A stretch of DNA of 10,160 nucleotides from Saccoglossus kowalevskii (taxonomy: Eukaryota > Hemichordata > Enteropneusta > Harrimaniidae). The notes under the pieces are model-generated. The model saw only the letters and a program-made list of their open reading frames with translations, was not told the DNA's origin and made no database searches. This document shows positions 6,638 to 10,160 of this stretch, in pieces. The DNA lies in the NCBI RefSeq assembly GCF_000003605.2, contig NW_003135366.1:139607-149766 (forward strand), read 5' to 3'. Position numbers and translations under genes: made by a program. Every line of letters begins with the position of its first letter. The stretch's first letter is position 1.

Positions 6638-7885
6638 CTCTATAATAATCCAATTGATTTAAAAATACGTTTCCAATACGTCTAGTTCAGACACTGGGAT
6701 GCCAACTACCATATAAATCGTTGTGTATGTAATATGTTTAACACATCCAATTGAGGCTGAGTAATTGATGTATGATTATACGTATGACGTATTAACTTCG
6801 GTGCATAAGTATGACCGATTCTAACAGAGAAACACAACATATATATTTCAAATATGTTCTCGAGTGATATACTACCAGTTATTTTAAGACATCGAAAATT
6901 CAACGAATACAGCTCAGTACGGATGTATTGTACCTAAGATGCGGCTTTCCAAACTGTACATAAATGGATGTTTAGTAGTTGCGCGTGTTTGATTCAAAAT
7001 GGTCGTGATATTAGCCCAACGACAGCTTGGATGTGCATAAAAAGAAATTGAAAAAACAAACAATGTAAATGTTTATGTTTATGTTTAACAGTTATATTGA
7101 TATTAAAGATCATGCTCTTTTTTATTATCTACATCAATACTGACAGACTAGGCTTAAGTATTGCTGTTTGTTTACCCACCCGTAAAACAGTTGACATATT
7201 GAATTGTGTTTCATTCGCTTGATTGATGCTAAATATTTAACCTATTCTACCGTTGCCTAAAATTTTGCAATTCGTACGAATCAAATGCATGACATAAATA
7301 ACCTCTTACCTATGCGTCAGTACATGACGTATGCCCCAAGCCCGGGAATCTGGATACGAAATCTAGTGTGTACGCTACATGACGGATAATTTGTATTCCC
7401 TGACAACATATTAGAATAAATCCAGATTACGCAAATGTATCCACTCAAATTGATGTTGATATTATTATATTTCATAATATTATGCAAATCGGGCAATAAC
7501 TATAACCAATAACTCTTCACTATTTTTTTTTTTGCGATAGTAGTACAATCCATCGAGATTTACACATGTTCCGTGACTTATTTTAAATAAGAGTATGTTA
7601 TCATAAGGTCATGGACGGTACGCTCAGGCATTTGGTAAATCCCTCACGTTTCGGAGCTCGACCGCAAGGGGTTATACAAAAAACACCATTAAATTATTTG
7701 TCTTACAAAAAAATGAGTATTTACGTTTTTAAATGGCCATTATATCCATTTAAGTTCTTCCGATAGTAAAGGGGTGCAAAATATCTTTCTATTTTTAATT
7801 ACTGGGGGATATTATAAAACTACTTTGTATGAAAAAAGTATGTTCAATCCGTAACTTCTAACAATTAAATGCTGGAATTGTTACT
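6638..7885. other. Unassigned A/T-rich non-coding stretch
   Basis: No gene, RNA or dispersed repeat recognised. Small items seen: ATACGTAT overlapping TGACGTAT (6778-6792), three tandem ATGTTT units (7069-7086), a second TGACGTAT (7325-7332), ATATTAT...ATAATAT foldback (7459-7480) directly followed by an ATGCAAAT octamer (7482-7489), and a T11 run near 7524-7534. The minus-strand 65-codon frame at 6903-6706 is within chance expectation. Confidence 0.5.
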
Positions 7886-7920
7886 GTGTGTTTGATAGCA
7901 CTTTAAAAAATCAAACAAAC
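7886..7920. repeat. Inverted repeat, 11 bp arms
   Basis: GTGTGTTTGAT (7886-7896) and ATCAAACAAAC (7910-7920) are complementary at 10 of 11 positions with a 13-base loop. It could be a transcript hairpin or the remnant of a small inverted-repeat element. Nothing flanking it supports a mobile origin. Confidence 0.5.
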
Positions 7921-9088
7921 ATGTCTAACTGACCTCTCACTCCTTGCGAGTGAACGAAATGTGCACATATATAGCGCCCTGTGATATATGCTATTTGGTA
8001 TAGTATTTCAGAAATAGTTCCAAGTTCATTGTTTCTGATGGAATATGTGTGTGATAGCTTTGTAATTCTAGTGTGGGCAGCTTTTTTTAATTCCGACTCC
8101 GGCTGACACGCACATCATGGTTTGCGATCATACATGTATAATGGCGCCAAACTAAGAGGATTGTGTTATACGGACTACTGGATTTAATCTGCTATTCAGA
8201 TGACTGTATAATCAATATATCATAAATTACCCTCCTTAATGGTTTACGTTACCCAGTTGAATCCAGTAAAAAATATAGGATATATATGTATATAGCATTT
8301 GTTATTTCAGGAAAGAAATCCAGTCCCAATGTGTCATACGCCACTTGATGATGCAATAAAAATAGAATATGCGTTAATAATGTAAAATAAAACTTGACTT
8401 TTTGCATATTTCAACGCAATACACTAAATATGTTGCATATATATTTTTCGATGAAATCGTTGCAGCCTCGTGCAATGGCAACGGACATGCGCAGTAGGTT
8501 GATACAGTCATGAGATATATCCTGGTATAATTTATCAACTTTTTGTTAAATTAGTATTTGTATAACTAGTCAGTGATATTTAGAACGCATAGTCTTGTTT
8601 TCAAATGTCATTTGCTCATAGCATCATTCACGTAAACCTATTAAACTTTGTGTGTTAATATCAAAACAATGTTAATACGTATACAAATACATGTAGCTAA
8701 GAATGGGAAGAATTTTAAATTGATGTCACGTTTCCTGTCTAGTAGTCCTTAAGGCATCTATAATTGCTTTGAGTAACAGAGCCTGTGCGTTTTTTTTTTT
8801 GCAATCGACTTTAACAATCAGTTGAACAGAACTGTTCAAAAGTTAACAATGTTATCGTTGCCAGGGCTAAATTATTTTGGTTTTGGAAAAATATTTTATT
8901 CGTATTATAAATTGCGGCAGAGGATTTATTTTCATTTTCCCCTTGCGATTACATTATAAAAACATTGTTCTTATTAGGATGTTTTTATGGGAACCCCGTA
9001 TATATTGTGAGATATTCCAGCGGATTGTGTGACCAACTGATGCGCGTTAGAAGGTGTTGTCACATGCGCTAGTTTGAACCCGCGTTAT
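7921..9088. other. Unassigned A/T-rich non-coding stretch
   Basis: No gene or RNA recognised. It contains an E2F-like GCGCCAAA (8144-8151), an A/T-rich TATATATGTATATAG run (8281-8296), an ATACGTAT palindrome (8675-8682), a T11 run (8790-8800) and a perfect short palindrome at 8822-8839. All are single short motifs without supporting context. Confidence 0.5.
8822..8839. repeat. Perfect 8 bp palindrome with 2 bp centre
   Basis: TTGAACAG-AA-CTGTTCAA. It is bracketed by two copies of TTAACAAT (8811-8818 and 8843-8850). It resembles a steroid-receptor element, but the half-sites are spaced by four bases instead of three. About one such palindrome is expected by chance in a window of this size. 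Confidence 0.5.
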
Positions 9089-9119
9089 AATAAAATACGT
9101 AATTGAGTTACGTTTTATT
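9089..9119. repeat. Hairpin with AATAAA on both strands
   Basis: AATAAAA (9089-9095) pairs with TTTTATT (9113-9119), and CGTAA (9098-9102) pairs with TTACG (9108-9112), with a two-base bulge (TA) and loop TTGAG. The symmetry places an AATAAA polyadenylation-type hexamer on each strand. Confidence 0.5.
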
Positions 9120-10160
9120 GCCGTGTGGGTTACCTATGTGATGTTCATTCAGTAATTGTGCAATTATATGTTCGTACCACATTGATTACGTTGAAGCGTG
9201 ATATCTAAAATGTTATTAAATAAAAAAAAAATCATGTGAGGTAAATGCAATACGTATCCATGCATGCTGCACTGATCTGAAATTGTAATGGAGTGTCTCA
9301 ACGCGTACGCTTGTTTCATTTCACTGTCAAACGAGTACCGTCGACATTATGTATAATTGACTGGCGTCTTATCGTAGTAATTGTACATTTCCCTTGGCAA
9401 CGGTAATATCTAGACATATCACTATTAAGGAAGTCTAATTTGTGATATCCTAGGGATGGAAACAGAAAGGGGGAATTGTAGTCAAATTGTGCAAATTATT
9501 ATTTTTTTCTCCACTTAGGTTTGAGCCTCTATAATTTGTAATTGTCAAATCCTTGCATGACATGTCTGTATGCAATGCAATATGTTCCATTGTTCTTACT
9601 TTTGATATAGATAATCTTTATTCGTTGTCTGTGCAAATATGATTATAATAACTTATTGAAGTTATATTGCCAAATAACTGTCTTGGCCGTGTTCAAATCG
9701 CTACCTTTTCAGATACTGCTGATTATGTCGTATAATTACTACGATTACAAACACCTTTCTGTAGACCCTTCATTGACGTCACAAATACTTCAATATGCGC
9801 TGTTGTATTGTTAGAAGTATTGAGAAAGCGCTTCCTCGATATATACGGCAACGTACGGTTTTTTAATATAAATAATGACAACGCCATATGTTATGCGTAG
9901 GTCGCTTATGCTACAGATTTCTGAAGGCGAGTACTCGAGCAGAATATACGAACAAAGTGGAGATTGACTGGTTCGTATTAGGAACGTGACTTCGACTATA
10001 GCTAAATTGACCAAGGAAACGTAGCTGTTCCAGTTATGAACCAACACCAGCTATAAGTTTTGTTCCCTGGCTTAACGCACTCATTGGTTGCTGCAGTAAG
10101 ATGTATACTCGGTTATTTTCCTGTGTCATTATAACAACAATCTTTAAAAAACGAATCTGT
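9120..10160. other. Unassigned A/T-rich non-coding stretch to the window end
   Basis: No gene, RNA or repeat recognised. Items seen are an A10 run (9222-9231), an ATACGTAT palindrome (9250-9257), and a perfect CRE palindrome TGACGTCA (9774-9781), for which about 0.1-0.2 occurrences are expected by chance. A 78-codon minus-strand frame (10047-9811) has no recognisable domain and is of chance length. The local rise in G+C around 9880-9990 is slight. Confidence 0.45.

Noticed and set aside
4877-7489. Octamer motifs ATGCAAAT/ATTTGCAT (4877, 5773, 7482) and E2F-like sites (6310, 8144)
   Set aside because: These are short A/T-rich or single words with no promoter context and counts close to what composition allows.
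9811-10047. Minus-strand 78-codon frame
   Set aside because: It is hydrophobic and Ser-rich without a clear signal peptide or membrane topology, and chance length.
1-10160. A bacterial defence, phage or operon-type system
   Set aside because: There are no long open frames, ribosome-binding sites, operon spacing or tRNA/rRNA genes on either strand. The window is spacer and repeat DNA of an animal genome.

Overview
This window looks like non-coding, AT-rich (roughly two-thirds A+T) nuclear DNA of an animal, most likely a mollusc and probably a bivalve. That assignment is an inference. It rests on the absence of bacterial-style gene packing, the lack of any recognisable intact gene on either strand, ordinary CpG presence despite high A+T, abundant A/T runs, and a dispersed repeat near 2.6-3.2 kb whose head hairpin and internal phrases resemble repeats I remember from bivalve genomes. 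Open reading frames do not exceed about 80 codons. By a rough estimate, DNA of this composition should give about three such frames by chance in 10 kb, so none is called a gene with confidence.

Layout. Bases 1-2235 hold two head-to-tail copies of a repeat of about 0.56-0.59 kb. Each has a head of degenerate 30-36 bp minisatellite units, a body and a common tail. The second copy is split by about 1.03 kb of DNA that is absent from the first. That insert starts TGT, ends ACA, and carries an inverted CCAAT box, a TATA box 32 bp downstream of it and an AATAAA signal about 0.5 kb further on, in the order expected of a solo retrotransposon LTR. Bases about 2611-3180 hold the bivalve-like dispersed repeat.

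Bases about 3480-4870 contain the only stretch where I could read anything protein-like: short + strand pieces in changing frames that faintly resemble cadherin repeats in the right order. This could be a decayed gene fragment or simply over-reading, and it is given low confidence. The rest (4.9-10.16 kb) is A/T-rich spacer or intron. It contains an A/T low-complexity block with a hairpin (5.3 kb), a degenerate ~45 bp tandem repeat (6.42-6.64 kb), several small inverted repeats (5.74, 7.89, 8.82 and 9.09 kb) and an over-used palindromic word, ATACGTAT.

No operon, CRISPR array, tRNA, rRNA, defence system or intact transposase is visible. Most of the biological interest lies in the nested repeats of the first 3.2 kb.
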